Part shown: positions 36,306 to 45,729 of the stretch, piece by piece
Position numbering within the stretch: position 1 is the first letter of the stretch
Layout: each line of letters opens with the position of its first letter
Assembly: GCF_029029525.1 (NCBI RefSeq)
Contig: NZ_JAKJSC010000003.1
Location: 186,001 to 250,000, forward strand
Origin: Labilibaculum sp. DW002
Lineage (GTDB): Bacteria; Bacteroidota; Bacteroidia; Bacteroidales; Marinifilaceae
Direction: 5' to 3'
DNA length: 64,000 nt
Position numbers and translations under genes: made by a program
The notes under the pieces: generated by a model
What the model saw: only the letters and a program-made list of their open reading frames with translations
Database searches by the model: none
What the model was told of the DNA's origin: nothing

Positions 36306-37382
36306 TTATTTTAGTTTTAAAGTTCTGGCTTTATCAATAAATTCCCTGTTGATTTGTTTCGGATCATCAATTAATTCATAAAATTCGTCGAAGTAATTTA
36401 AGCTCCTTTCTAGTTCCTTCTCAGATAGATATGAGCAGTTTTGATAAAGCTTATAAAGATTTTCTTTTTTCATTCGAAACTCTCTGAATATATACTCAAG
36501 ATCTTTGGCTGATCTTTTATAACCTCTGTATAAACGTTCATGAATGGATTCGATATTCAATTTTTCATTTGGAATTGCATAAGGAGCATTTACCAAACTT
36601 GCCCAATCAAAGTCGTACGGAACACAACTAGTACGTGATTTTGGAGTTTTTGAAATTAATTTGATGTTGTGCAGTGTAGGGACTCCCCAGTCAGTATTGC
36701 CAATCATGTATTGAAATACTGCCAATTTTGTTATTTTATTAATTAAGGTATGATCTTGATGTATTTTTTTATCGTAACGTGGAATTTTGCCATTTCGTTC
36801 AGCCATTTTCTCAAAGTCTTCAATAAAGAAAGTGAGTTTAGTAACTGGTTTAACTGAATTCTTGCTGTCCTTGTAAGTGATTTTGGCAAGTCTTACCTTA
36901 AAACTTTCAGGCGTAAAGATATTGTAAGCTTTGTAAATCAAGTATTCTTGAATAAGCATCTGCTCAAATCGAGGATTTCGATTTTGGCAATGGGTAACCA
37001 TTTTCAACTTCTTCTGGTCGTGAAATATAGTATAACTAGACTCGGCTTGATTGAATTTGATTTTGAGTGGAGGGAAAGCACATATGCTTCTATCCTTCCG
37101 AAAATTACCACGGGTTTTTAGTTCTACTATCATGCTAACAATAGTGTCACCCACAAAGTATGAAAGTCTTCCTTTGTGATATGTATTTTTTTTACCAATA
37201 TCCCGTAATAAACTTTTAAGGTCGGTGGTGATCGATAGTTCTAATAAATCATCAGATTCAAATAAATTAGGTGCTTTATATATTGAATCGGTGAGATCCT
37301 GATTTTTTAAGCACAACTCAGCATTTCCTATTTGAGGTAGAAAAAGAAGTAGGAGGAATATGAATTGAAAATGCTTTATCAT
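36306..37382 (-). CDS. exported CotH kinase-like protein
   Basis: The 358-residue protein has a signal peptide (FQFIFLLLLFLPQIGNAE). The middle and C-terminal parts resemble CotH/HipA-like protein kinases: an N-lobe-like region with VELKTRGNFRKDRSICAFPPLKIKF, then KLAVFQYMIGNTDWGVPTLHNIKLI (catalytic-loop-like, with Asp and Asn) and CVPYDFDWASLVNAPYA (DFDW in the place of the metal-binding DFG). CotH proteins can transfer phosphate on secreted substrates. It is 23 nt downstream of a DUF4956 gene; CotH and DUF4956 proteins are often neighbours. Fold assignment is by motif only. Confidence 0.68.
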   Translation of the reverse strand: MIKHFQFIFLLLLFLPQIGNAELCLKNQDLTDSIYKAPNLFESDDLLELSITTDLKSLLRDIGKKNTYHKGRLSYFVGDTIVSMIVELKTRGNFRKDRSICAFPPLKIKFNQAESSYTIFHDQKKLKMVTHCQNRNPRFEQMLIQEYLIYKAYNIFTPESFKVRLAKITYKDSKNSVKPVTKLTFFIEDFEKMAERNGKIPRYDKKIHQDHTLINKITKLAVFQYMIGNTDWGVPTLHNIKLISKTPKSRTSCVPYDFDWASLVNAPYAIPNEKLNIESIHERLYRGYKRSAKDLEYIFREFRMKKENLYKLYQNCSYLSEKELERSLNYFDEFYELIDDPKQINREFIDKARTLKLK

Positions 37383-37405
37383 TTATTGATTTTGTTATTG
37401 ACAAA

Positions 37406-38083
37406 TTAAGAACTCTTGTCGTTTAATTCGGCATCAGTTAATATGTTAGGTGTCGAATTTTCTTTGTAAAAAATAATAAGTCTGGTACTATTTTTTGCTA
37501 AGTCGATTTGACCAATCTTAAACTTGGAAACAACCATTCCTGTTCTGTTTTCAATATCTTCAATTAATTCTTTGTGCTTACTTGGATGAATTAAATCAAG
37601 CCTGTCGTAAACAATCGTTCTTCTTGCTAAGTGACGTGTCATCCAAATTCTTTCCATAACCCATGTAGTAGCCATAAAAGCAATATTTGTAAAGGCAATT
37701 TCACCAATGCTTACTTCTCTTCGAGCCAGTGCATTAATAACTGAAATTGTAATAACCAAAAATAAGTAGGTCATTTCACGAATAGGAATCGTATCGGTAC
37801 GGTAACGAATTATGCCAAATATTGCAAACAATCCTAAGGCAAAACCCAATTGCAAATCAATACTTCCAAGCAAAAAACAAAGGAAAAATATTGTTGTAGA
37901 TATAAGAATATAAGTAAACACATACGAGCGTTTACCTGTCGCTCTAAAATAGACAAAAATGATAACAAAGATTGTTACAAATAAATTTAGGGCAAACCGG
38001 AACAATAATTCCAGAATATTATCGGTAACAATAATAGAGGTTGGAATGCTTTGATTCGTTATTAGGTTCATGAAAAGTTCCAT
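37406..38083 (-). CDS. DUF4956 membrane protein
   Basis: The 225-residue protein has about four transmembrane helices in the first 125 residues (FALNLFVTIFVIIFVYF, VFTYILISTTIFFLCFLLG, LGFALGLFAIFGIIRYRT, EMTYLFLVITISVINAL) with the DUF4956 hallmark FGIIRYRTDTIPIREMTYLF between helices, then a soluble C-terminal domain of about 75 residues. DUF4956 genes often sit with VTC-like polyphosphate polymerase and CotH genes; the CotH-like gene is next here, a VTC gene is not seen. Two Met codons lie near the start (38083 and 38071). Confidence 0.88.
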   Translation of the reverse strand: MELFMNLITNQSIPTSIIVTDNILELLFRFALNLFVTIFVIIFVYFRATGKRSYVFTYILISTTIFFLCFLLGSIDLQLGFALGLFAIFGIIRYRTDTIPIREMTYLFLVITISVINALARREVSIGEIAFTNIAFMATTWVMERIWMTRHLARRTIVYDRLDLIHPSKHKELIEDIENRTGMVVSKFKIGQIDLAKNSTRLIIFYKENSTPNILTDAELNDKSS

Positions 38084-38095
38084 ATAAATAGTGCT

Positions 38096-39244
38096 TTATT
38101 TTATTCGTTCTTTTTCTTTGTGCGCAAAGATACGGTAATACATCTGATTATCTATTAATAAGCCTTGATCGATAAATTTGGGGTCTCCTATCGGAACATC
38201 CATTGCAATAAGTTTAAACGAATAAAACGGGTAAACTCTTGCAACCGGAGTGTGACCAAAGATGATTACTGTTGAGGAGTATAACTCAAGTGTTTTAAGA
38301 ACATCTTGTAAAGAGATTCTGTCATAGTTTGGGGTTCGTGATAAATAACCTCGATACCACAAAGGACTCTCTGAATATAAGAATAAATCTACTAAGGTTG
38401 TGTCTTCTAATTGAGTGTAATTGTTAAGATGATACCTCATTCCTACATTTACTTCATCAATTTTCATTTTTTTTTCTAAAAATTTTGGAGAAATGCCACC
38501 GTGAACAAATAATTGCTCACCAATTCTGACCAATGCATTTTTTGAACGTAGCCATTTACCCAAAACAGTATGCTTGGCAAAAAAATGTGAGTAGTGATAA
38601 TTATAGGCATGAGCAGCATGTATGTATTTCTCATCAACATATCGAACATCAAATAATAGGGCCATCATTTCATGATTTCCTAGTAAAAGGTGAACATCAC
38701 CTCCTTCTTTCTGTGCCTGCATTTCAAGCTTGAATAAAAGCCACAGGCATTCTGTTACTTCATCTCCTCTATCAAACACATCTCCTGTAAACACAACTTG
38801 CCCTTTACCAAAACTCCACTTGTTATTGGAATCAATAACCTTATTAAAACGAAGAATGGCTAGAAGTGATTCGAATTCACCATGAATATCTCCTAAAACA
38901 ACGATGTTTTTATTTATTGGATTAATTCCACTTTGGGGTTTTATTTGTTTTGGTATGATGTAATTTAGGGTGTCTTCACCTGCAAAACCTTTAAAAAAGA
39001 TTGAATCTTTCTTGAATCGAAAAGATTTTGATATTTTCTTAGTGGTATTTTTTAAACTGTCGTGTACAATGTAAAAAACATCAACTCTTGATGTTGAGGT
39101 GTATCTAATGTGCGGACCTTCTATGTAGCTATGAACCAAAAGTGAGTCCTTACTTGCTAAATCCTTATTTAGAGAAGCCTCTGAACAAAAAGATATAAGC
39201 AAGAAAAAAAACAGGAATATGGTATGGGTAAATTTTATTTGCAT
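38096..39244 (-). CDS. exported calcineurin-like metallophosphoesterase
   Basis: The 382-residue protein has a signal peptide (FTHTIFLFFFLLISFCSEA) and a metallophosphoesterase core: VVLGDIHGEFESLLAIL, VVFTGDVFDRGDEVTECLW, HLLLGNHEMMALL, FVHGGISPKF and IIFGHTPVARVYPF, which together give the metal-binding Asp, His and Asn set (GDxH, GDxxDRG, GNHE, and His later). It resembles the Shewanella-type protein phosphatase/ApaH-like branch. Being exported, it would act on periplasmic or surface phosphoesters. It is the first gene of a minus-strand group with DUF4956 and the CotH-like kinase, so kinase and phosphatase may oppose each other; that is inference. Confidence 0.9.
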   Translation of the reverse strand: MQIKFTHTIFLFFFLLISFCSEASLNKDLASKDSLLVHSYIEGPHIRYTSTSRVDVFYIVHDSLKNTTKKISKSFRFKKDSIFFKGFAGEDTLNYIIPKQIKPQSGINPINKNIVVLGDIHGEFESLLAILRFNKVIDSNNKWSFGKGQVVFTGDVFDRGDEVTECLWLLFKLEMQAQKEGGDVHLLLGNHEMMALLFDVRYVDEKYIHAAHAYNYHYSHFFAKHTVLGKWLRSKNALVRIGEQLFVHGGISPKFLEKKMKIDEVNVGMRYHLNNYTQLEDTTLVDLFLYSESPLWYRGYLSRTPNYDRISLQDVLKTLELYSSTVIIFGHTPVARVYPFYSFKLIAMDVPIGDPKFIDQGLLIDNQMYYRIFAHKEKERIK

Positions 39245-39309
39245 TTATAACACTTACGCTATTTAGAGTCTTTAAAGATAATATTATTTTAATGATGAAA
39301 TCATGCTTC

Positions 39310-39345
39310 TTTGTGATTATCTGTCACAAGATATCCTTATTTTTG
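39310..39345 (+). promoter_or_regulatory. candidate promoter of the DUF4268 gene
   Basis: TATTTTTG (39338-39345) matches the -7 consensus exactly. TTTG at 39310-39313 could be the -33 element, but the 24-nt spacing is longer than usual. The ATG follows 17 nt after the -7 box, which would give a very short leader. Confidence 0.4.
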
Positions 39346-39362
39346 TCAAAAAATAAAAACAA

Positions 39363-39818
39363 ATGTATACAAAAGACGAAGCCAAAGCAATAAAAATAGG
39401 ATTTTGGGATGGGTTTAAGCGTTTCTCAAAGAAAAAAGGACGTAAAATGACTTCCTGGGTGCTTAAAGGAACGCAAATTAAAGAAGTTCAGCTTAAGTTT
39501 GATTTGAATGAAAAGGGAGCTTTTGTTATGCTGCAAATAGATAGTAAACTAGATACGAACAGACTATCTGTATTCGAAAGTTTTGAAAAATACAAACTTG
39601 TGATTGATGAAACATGTGGACCTGAATTGAAATGGGAGAGAGATTATCTTATAGAGGGTTTCAAGGAAGTAAGTATGATTTACTTTCAATTACCTGGAGC
39701 TATTGTATACAAGAAAGAAGAGTGGGAGACATACTATCAATTTTTATTTGAGAAAATGTCAATTCTTGAAGAAGCTTACCTAGATGTGAAAGAGGTGATA
39801 CAAAATTCATCTTTTTAA
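39363..39818 (+). CDS. DUF4268 domain-containing protein
   Basis: The 151-residue soluble protein fits DUF4268: it starts with KDEAKAIKIGFWDGFKRFSKKKG, continues with WVLKGTQIKEVQLKFDLNEKGAFVMLQID, and ends with a helix containing EEWETYYQFLFEKMSILEEAY. DUF4268 domains have a restriction-endonuclease-like setting in some proteins, but this stand-alone form has no visible catalytic PD-ExK set. Function is unknown. It is followed by the tRNA pair, which has its own promoter. Confidence 0.8.
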   Translation: MYTKDEAKAIKIGFWDGFKRFSKKKGRKMTSWVLKGTQIKEVQLKFDLNEKGAFVMLQIDSKLDTNRLSVFESFEKYKLVIDETCGPELKWERDYLIEGFKEVSMIYFQLPGAIVYKKEEWETYYQFLFEKMSILEEAYLDVKEVIQNSSF

Positions 39819-39915
39819 AATATTTTTTTTAGCTTGTATCTGTGTGATAGACAGAGGGTAAAAGCCCCGTATTTACTGAGGTTGTAAGCCTTTTTGTTTT
39901 TTTTATTCCATTAAT

Positions 39916-39946
39916 TTTGTTTTCGAGCAAAAGCCTCCTATCTTTG
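39916..39946 (+). promoter_or_regulatory. Bacteroidota-type promoter of the initiator tRNA pair
   Basis: TTTG (39916-39919), a 19-nt spacer and TATCTTTG (39939-39946) match the Bacteroidota sigma-ABfr consensus exactly. The first tRNA starts 38 nt after the -7 box. Confidence 0.8.
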
Positions 39947-39984
39947 CAATCGCAAATAAGAAAGATACCAATCTAAAAATATAT

Positions 39985-40057
<73 letters not shown>

Positions 40058-40110
40058 CTAAGAAATCCTTCGAGATTTCATCTTTCGACGAAAACATTTT
40101 GAAAATATAT

Positions 40111-40183
<73 letters not shown>

Positions 40184-40191
40184 CTACTGAG

Positions 40192-40223
40192 AAGGCTTTA
40201 GAGAAATCTAAAGCCTTTTTTTT
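40192..40223 (+). terminator. rho-independent terminator of the tRNA pair
   Basis: A perfect 11-nt stem (AAGGCTTTAGA / TCTAAAGCCTT) with a GAAA loop is followed by a T-run. It ends the tRNA transcript. Confidence 0.9.
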
Positions 40224-40273
40224 ATTCCCTATTTTTACCAGCCGAATAAGTAAGCATTTTACGCTATTTCTCT

Positions 40274-40281
40274 TACCTTTG
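40274..40281 (+). promoter_or_regulatory. candidate -7 element of the M23 peptidase / dxr / rseP run
   Basis: TACCTTTG matches TAnnTTTG exactly and lies 26 nt before the ATG at 40308, just after the tRNA terminator. The -33 element is weak. Confidence 0.5.
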
Positions 40282-40307
40282 CGTAAATATTTTTAGATCC
40301 ATTCATT

Positions 40308-41180
40308 ATGAGTCGTTTAAAAGAGAAAACTCCTTTGCTTGAGAAATTAAAGAACAAATACCGTCTAACAATTTCTAATGAAGGCACTTTTGATGAAGTG
40401 TTATCGATTCGTCTATCCAGACTTAATGTTTTTACCGTAACGGGATTGTTTTCAATTCTTTTGATTGTTTTGGTAACCTTATTTATTGCATTTACTCCTT
40501 TGCGAGAATATATTCCGGGATATCCTGATGGTGAAATGAGAAGAAATATAGAGAACAATGCCATATTGGTTGATTCTTTGATAAACGAATTGGATAAAAG
40601 AGATCGATTTTTTCAAGGAGTTCGTAATGTGATTGCTGGTAATGATTTTGATAATGTTGTTCAAAATGAGGCCGATTCTATTGTCGATCCAAAATATAAG
40701 GATTTAAGTTTTAGTACATCTTCTAATGATTCACTTTTTAGAAAGGAGCATGAAGAGGATGAGAAATTTAATTTATCTCTTGGTAATTCCGGGAAAGCAC
40801 AAGGTCTAGCAAGTGTTCACTTTTTTGCTCCAATTAATGGTCTGGTTTCAAATCATTACGATAGTAAATTAGAACATTTTGGTACGGATGTTGTCGGCGG
40901 GATCAATGAACGAATTTCTGCTGTTCTGGATGGAACGGTTATTTTTGCTGAGTGGACTCTGAATACAGGGTATGTTATTCATATTCAGCATAGCAACGAC
41001 TTGGTGTCGATCTATAAACACAATCAGGAACTTTTAAAAAAACCGGGAGAATATGTAAGAGCTGGCGAAGCAATTGCAATTCTGGGTAATTCAGGAGAAT
41101 TAACTTCAGGACCACATCTGCATTTTGAATTGTGGCACAATGGTCGACCATTAAACCCAGAGGATTATATCAAATTCTAA
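40308..41180 (+). CDS. membrane-anchored M23 (LytM-type) peptidase
   Basis: The 290-residue protein has a cytoplasmic N-terminus of about 40 residues, one transmembrane helix (about 42-65, VFTVTGLFSILLIVLVTLFIAF), a linker, and a C-terminal M23 domain (about 165-290). Zinc ligands are present: HFGTDVV (HxGxD) and GPHLHFELW (HxH), so it should be an active metallopeptidase cutting peptidoglycan cross-links, unlike degenerate LytM regulators. It is 22 nt upstream of dxr. Confidence 0.9.
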   Translation: MSRLKEKTPLLEKLKNKYRLTISNEGTFDEVLSIRLSRLNVFTVTGLFSILLIVLVTLFIAFTPLREYIPGYPDGEMRRNIENNAILVDSLINELDKRDRFFQGVRNVIAGNDFDNVVQNEADSIVDPKYKDLSFSTSSNDSLFRKEHEEDEKFNLSLGNSGKAQGLASVHFFAPINGLVSNHYDSKLEHFGTDVVGGINERISAVLDGTVIFAEWTLNTGYVIHIQHSNDLVSIYKHNQELLKKPGEYVRAGEAIAILGNSGELTSGPHLHFELWHNGRPLNPEDYIKF

Positions 41181-41202
41181 ACAAACAAAACTCGATTTAT
41201 TG

Positions 41203-42351
41203 ATGAGTAAACATATTGCAATCTTAGGATCTACGGGTTCTATTGGAACGCAAACCTTAGAGGTAGTAGAAGCAAACCCGGAATTGTTTGTTGTTGATGT
41301 ATTAACAGCAAATAACAATGTGGATTTGTTGATTGCCCAAGCAAAGAAATTTAAGCCAGATGTTGTTGTTATTGCTCGTGAAGATAAATATGAATATTTG
41401 TCTGAAGCATTGAAGGATGAGGATGTAAAGGTCTATGCAGGTATAGATGCCATTTCTCAAGTTGTTGGAATGTCATCTATTGATGTGGTGCTTACTGCTA
41501 TGGTTGGTTACTCAGGCTTATTGCCAACAATAAAAGCTATCGAAGCTAAAAAGAATATTGCACTTGCCAACAAGGAAACTTTAGTTGTTGCAGGAGAAAT
41601 CATTCAAAAATTGGCTCTTGAAAATGGGGTGAGTATCTATCCTGTAGATTCTGAACATTCAGCAATATTCCAATGCTTGATTGGTGAGTTTGAAAATCCT
41701 GTTGAAAAAATATACCTGACGGCATCAGGAGGACCTTTCAGGGGGAAAGACAGAAAATTCCTTGAAGATGTGACTTCTAAACAAGCTTTGAAGCACCCTA
41801 ATTGGGACATGGGAGCTAAAATCACAATAGATTCAGCTAGTATGATGAATAAAGGCTTTGAGGCAATTGAAGCCAAATGGCTTTTTGATCTTAAGCCGGA
41901 ACAAGTTGATGTGATTGTACACCCACAATCTATAGTTCATTCTTTGGTTCAGTTCGAAGATTCTTCTATGAAAGCTCAAATGGGTTTACCCGATATGAAA
42001 TTACCTATTCAGTTTGCTTTAACATATCCTAAACGACTGAAAACTAGTTTTGAAAGATTCAATTTTCTAGACTATCCAAATTTGACTTTTGAACCAGCAG
42101 ACTCCAAGAATTTTAGAAATTTGGCTTTGGCTTATGAAGCGATGGATAAAGGAGGGAATATGCCTTGTATCATTAATGCAGCAAATGAAATTATGGTGGA
42201 AGCTTTCTTGAAAGATCAGGTTGGTTTTCTTCAAATGAGTGATATTATTGAAAAATGCATGGATCAATTAGGATTTATTAGTAAGCCTAGTTATGAGGAT
42301 TATGTGGTAACGGACACAGAGACTAGGAAATTAGCCTTATCAATGTTGTAA
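41203..42351 (+). CDS. dxr: 1-deoxy-D-xylulose-5-phosphate reductoisomerase
   Basis: The 382-residue protein catalyses the committed step of the MEP isoprenoid pathway. The NADPH-binding start HIAILGSTGSIGTQTLEVV, the NKETLVVAGE segment, the metal/substrate motif PVDSEHSAIFQCL (Asp, Glu) and ASGGPFRG and SASMMNKGFEAIEAKWLF are all intact, and length is normal. It therefore looks functional. I start at ATG 41203; a TTG directly before it is also in frame. Its presence in the same window as a mevalonate gene cluster is unusual. It is flanked by M23 peptidase and rseP, a common Bacteroidota arrangement. Confidence 0.96.
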   Translation: MSKHIAILGSTGSIGTQTLEVVEANPELFVVDVLTANNNVDLLIAQAKKFKPDVVVIAREDKYEYLSEALKDEDVKVYAGIDAISQVVGMSSIDVVLTAMVGYSGLLPTIKAIEAKKNIALANKETLVVAGEIIQKLALENGVSIYPVDSEHSAIFQCLIGEFENPVEKIYLTASGGPFRGKDRKFLEDVTSKQALKHPNWDMGAKITIDSASMMNKGFEAIEAKWLFDLKPEQVDVIVHPQSIVHSLVQFEDSSMKAQMGLPDMKLPIQFALTYPKRLKTSFERFNFLDYPNLTFEPADSKNFRNLALAYEAMDKGGNMPCIINAANEIMVEAFLKDQVGFLQMSDIIEKCMDQLGFISKPSYEDYVVTDTETRKLALSML

Positions 42352-42432
42352 AAAAATACCTATATTAGGCATCCGCTAAAATACTGAATTTAAATTTCAG
42401 TATGGAGTTAAAAATTAGTTAATTGAAATTTA

Positions 42433-43785
42433 ATGGAAATATTAATTAAAGTATCTCAGTTTCTACTGAGTTTGTCCATTCTGGTGGTTCTTCACGAATT
42501 AGGACATTTTGTTTTTGCGAAGCTTTTCAAAACTCGAGTTGAGAAATTCTATATGTTCTTCAATCCAGGTTTTTCTCTTTTTAAATATAAAAAAGGCGAG
42601 ACGGAATATGGTATTGGATGGATTCCTTTGGGGGGCTATGTGAAGATATCAGGAATGATAGATGAGTCGATGGATAAGGAACAAATGGCATTGCCACCGG
42701 AGCCTTATGAATTTCGATCGAAACCAGCTTACCAACGTTTATTAATTATGGTAGGTGGTGTTTTAGTTAACTTTGTTCTTGCCTTCGTAATTTATATTGC
42801 TGTACTATTTGCTTGGGGAGATGAATATTTGCCGGCAGAGAATGTAAAGTATGGTTACGTATGTGATTCTTTGGCACAAAGTATTGGTTTGCAAAATGGA
42901 GATAAGATTCTTGAGTTAGATAATCAGAAAGTTGAACGATTCAGTCAAATTGTTCCTGATATTTTGTTGAACGATCCACAATCAATTCAATTCTTAAGAA
43001 ATAACAAGCAATTAAGTGTTGATATACCTTCAACATTTATTGCTGATTTGCTTGCGAGAAGTAGTAAAGGTTTTTCCTTAAGTCCTGTTTTGGATATACG
43101 TTATCCATACAGCGCTATTTCGATTGGTAAAGTTGCAAAGGATTCTCCAGCAAAAATTGCTGGTCTTTTAGAAGGAGATAAGATTGTATCTATTGATTCT
43201 ATTCGATTTGAGTATTACGATCAATTTCAAGATTTTTCAGCTGCCAATAAGGGTAAGAGTGTAGTCGCGATTATAGATCGTGCTGGAAAAGAAGTTGTGC
43301 TAAACCTTACGATTGGAGAAGATGGTAAGTATGGTTTTTATCCTGCGATGGAAGCTGGTGTATTTGAATATGCTACTTTAAAATATACATTCGCGGAGTC
43401 AATTCCTGCAGGCTTTAATAAAGGAATTGATAAGTTGGGTTCTTATTTGAAACAGTTTAAACTGATTTTCTCATCGGAAACAAAAGCATATAAATCAATC
43501 GGTGGATTTGGTACTATTGCGAGTATTTTCCCAGGGGTTTGGAATTGGCAAGCATTCTGGAATCTTACAGCTTTCCTATCGATAATTTTAGCGATAATGA
43601 ACATACTTCCTATTCCAGCATTAGATGGTGGGCATGTAATGTTCTTAATGTACGAGATTATTACAGGAAGAAAACCAGGAGATAAGTTCATGGAATATGC
43701 GCAAATAACTGGTATGGTATTGTTGTTTGGTCTTTTAATTTTTGCAAATGGTAATGATTTGTGGAAATGGATTTCTAATATGTAA
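42433..43785 (+). CDS. rseP: RIP metalloprotease RseP (site-2 protease)
   Basis: The 450-residue membrane protease has VVLHELGHFVFAKLF near the N-terminus (HExxH zinc site), two PDZ regions (about residues 125-205 and 220-300, the second with DSPAKIAGLLEGDKIVSIDS), and the second zinc motif NILPIPALDGGHVMFLMYE before the last helices. It cleaves transmembrane anti-sigma factors and leftover signal peptides within the membrane. It follows dxr by 81 nt and precedes tatA. Confidence 0.95.
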   Translation: MEILIKVSQFLLSLSILVVLHELGHFVFAKLFKTRVEKFYMFFNPGFSLFKYKKGETEYGIGWIPLGGYVKISGMIDESMDKEQMALPPEPYEFRSKPAYQRLLIMVGGVLVNFVLAFVIYIAVLFAWGDEYLPAENVKYGYVCDSLAQSIGLQNGDKILELDNQKVERFSQIVPDILLNDPQSIQFLRNNKQLSVDIPSTFIADLLARSSKGFSLSPVLDIRYPYSAISIGKVAKDSPAKIAGLLEGDKIVSIDSIRFEYYDQFQDFSAANKGKSVVAIIDRAGKEVVLNLTIGEDGKYGFYPAMEAGVFEYATLKYTFAESIPAGFNKGIDKLGSYLKQFKLIFSSETKAYKSIGGFGTIASIFPGVWNWQAFWNLTAFLSIILAIMNILPIPALDGGHVMFLMYEIITGRKPGDKFMEYAQITGMVLLFGLLIFANGNDLWKWISNM

Positions 43786-43844
43786 TAGAGATTAGCTTAA
43801 AAAATTATTAACTTAGTGTTGTAAATCAATAAAAATCAATAGAT

Positions 43845-44042
43845 ATGAACCTTTTTGTTTTAGCCGGTATGATAGGACCTTGGCAAATCGTTATTATTGT
43901 ATTTGTAATTGTATTACTTTTTGGAGGTAAAAAAATTCCAGAGTTGATGAAGGGATTGGGGCAAGGAATGAAGGAATTTAAAAAAGCTACCGATCAAGAT
44001 GATGACAAGGAGAATAAAGATAAAAAATCAACTGATAAATAG
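43845..44042 (+). CDS. tatA: Sec-independent protein translocase TatA/E
   Basis: The 65-residue protein has one N-terminal helix ([25 protein letters not shown]) followed by an amphipathic helix ([13 protein letters not shown]) and a charged tail, the classic TatA form, including the FGGKKIPEL hinge. It forms the pore part of the twin-arginine translocase. No tatC is in the window. A terminator follows directly. Confidence 0.92.
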   Translation: MNLFVLAGMIGPWQIVIIVFVIVLLFGGKKIPELMKGLGQGMKEFKKATDQDDDKENKDKKSTDK

Positions 44043-44049
44043 TTAATTG

Positions 44050-44079
44050 AAAAGGTAGGAGGCTCTCCTACCTTTTTTT
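44050..44079 (+). terminator. rho-independent terminator of tatA
   Basis: AAAAGGTAGGA and TCCTACCTTTT pair perfectly around GGCTC, followed by a T-run, 7 nt after the tatA stop. Confidence 0.9.
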
Positions 44080-44252
44080 ATATCTCATGATTTGGGAAAA
44101 TAATTAGTTGAAAACTAATTTTTTAGTTATTTAGATTCATTTTGACCATAACATTTGCAATAAAATGCTTTTTTTATGTTATTTTGGTTGAAGAATTTAC
44201 AATGAATTCAGATTATTTTGCGAAATTTAGGAGCAATTAATTGCTTACATCT

Positions 44253-45701
44253 ATGAGGAAAAATTTACTTCTTTTCATTATTTCTTTCATGTTTTCTGTG
44301 CCTCTATCCGCACAGTCTACTTTTCGTATTCTTCACAAGAAGAAACCTGATAATGTTCAGGAAATAAATCAACGATTGCTTCATTTTACGGATGAAATTT
44401 TAAAAGAAGAACATCCTGTCAATACAGTCCTTAATGCTAATTTTATTCCTGTTTTCTCTGATGAAATTTATCAGAAAAGAATGGATCGATTGAATTCCGA
44501 AAGTCCAATACAATTAGATTTTAAGCCAGTTGTTAGGCGTTATATCGATGCGTATGCTATTCGTCATAGAGAAAAAACAGCCAAAATAATAGAACGATCG
44601 GAGTTATACTTTCCATTATTCGAAGAATACCTGGATAAATATGAACTTCCCTTAGAGTTAAAGTACTTGTCGGTTATCGAATCAGCCTTAGATCCTAAAG
44701 CAAGATCAAGATCTGGAGCAATGGGCTTGTGGCAATTCATGTACAATGCCAGTAAAATGTTCGACTTAAGGATTACATCGTATATAGATGAACGTATGGA
44801 TCCTGAAAAGTCAACCGAAGCAGCTTGTAAATATTTGCAGTACTTGCATCGTATTTTTGGGGATTGGAAATTGGCCTTGGCAGCATATAATGGAGGTCCT
44901 GGAGTTGTAAGAGAAGCCATCCAACGTTCAGGAGGGAAAACAGATTTTTGGGCTATTTCTCCATATCTTCCAGATCAGACAAAAAATTATGTGCCTGCTT
45001 TTATCGCAGTTAATTATGTGATGAATTACAGTTCTGAGCACAATATTGTACCGGCAAAAAATGAATATCCTTATTTTAGAATTTCTCAGGTGAATGTAAG
45101 TAAGCCATTGACTTTTCAACATGTGGCAAAAGTTTTAGGTCTTCCTGTTGAAGCTGTTCGTGAATTGAATCCTATTTATAAAAAAGACGTAATTCCTTTG
45201 TGCGAACTTCCTGCAAAATTGGTTCTACCAATAGAAAAAGTAGGTGCCTTTATCGATTCGGAAGAAATTATTTATGGAATGAAAGATGTTCCAAAGAAAT
45301 ATCTTGATTTACAAAAGGATTTATCCTCTACAAAGGGTAAGTTTTGCCTTCTTCATAGTGTGGAATCAGGAGAGTACTTTCACAAGATTGCAATGAATTA
45401 CGGATGCACCATTAATAATATTAAGGAATGGAATGGCATGAGTAGTTCAGATATATTTGTTGGCCAAAAATTAAAAATATGGGTTTATCCTTCGGATACC
45501 CTAGCACATAAACCAGAAAGAGATCCTTCCATGCGCAAGAGTAAATTTTTATTATATCAGGTTCAATCTGGTGATAGTTTGAATTCTATTGCAAATCAGT
45601 TTGATGTGGATTCTGTTGGAGATCTTGTAGAATTGAATAGCATGAGTCATTCCCAGACAATTGAGCCTGGAATGGTTTTGAAAATAATTCGTTACGAATA
45701 G
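44253..45701 (+). CDS. MltD-like lytic transglycosylase with two LysM domains
   Basis: The 482-residue protein has a signal peptide (RKNLLLFIISFMFSVPLSAQ), a transglycosylase SLT domain (about residues 105-235) with the catalytic Glu in LKYLSVIESALDPKARSRSGAMGLWQFM and AAYNGGPGVVREA, and two C-terminal LysM modules (about 365-415, HSVESGEYFHKIAMNYGCTINNIKEWNG; and 435-482, YQVQSGDSLNSIANQFD). It cleaves glycan strands of peptidoglycan. A TTG at 44241 in frame has AGGAG 7 nt upstream and could start translation instead; I keep the ATG because it gives a standard signal peptide. Confidence 0.92.
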   Translation: MRKNLLLFIISFMFSVPLSAQSTFRILHKKKPDNVQEINQRLLHFTDEILKEEHPVNTVLNANFIPVFSDEIYQKRMDRLNSESPIQLDFKPVVRRYIDAYAIRHREKTAKIIERSELYFPLFEEYLDKYELPLELKYLSVIESALDPKARSRSGAMGLWQFMYNASKMFDLRITSYIDERMDPEKSTEAACKYLQYLHRIFGDWKLALAAYNGGPGVVREAIQRSGGKTDFWAISPYLPDQTKNYVPAFIAVNYVMNYSSEHNIVPAKNEYPYFRISQVNVSKPLTFQHVAKVLGLPVEAVRELNPIYKKDVIPLCELPAKLVLPIEKVGAFIDSEEIIYGMKDVPKKYLDLQKDLSSTKGKFCLLHSVESGEYFHKIAMNYGCTINNIKEWNGMSSSDIFVGQKLKIWVYPSDTLAHKPERDPSMRKSKFLLYQVQSGDSLNSIANQFDVDSVGDLVELNSMSHSQTIEPGMVLKIIRYE

Positions 45702-45729
45702 AAACATTTGTCTCTGTAAAATAGATATT

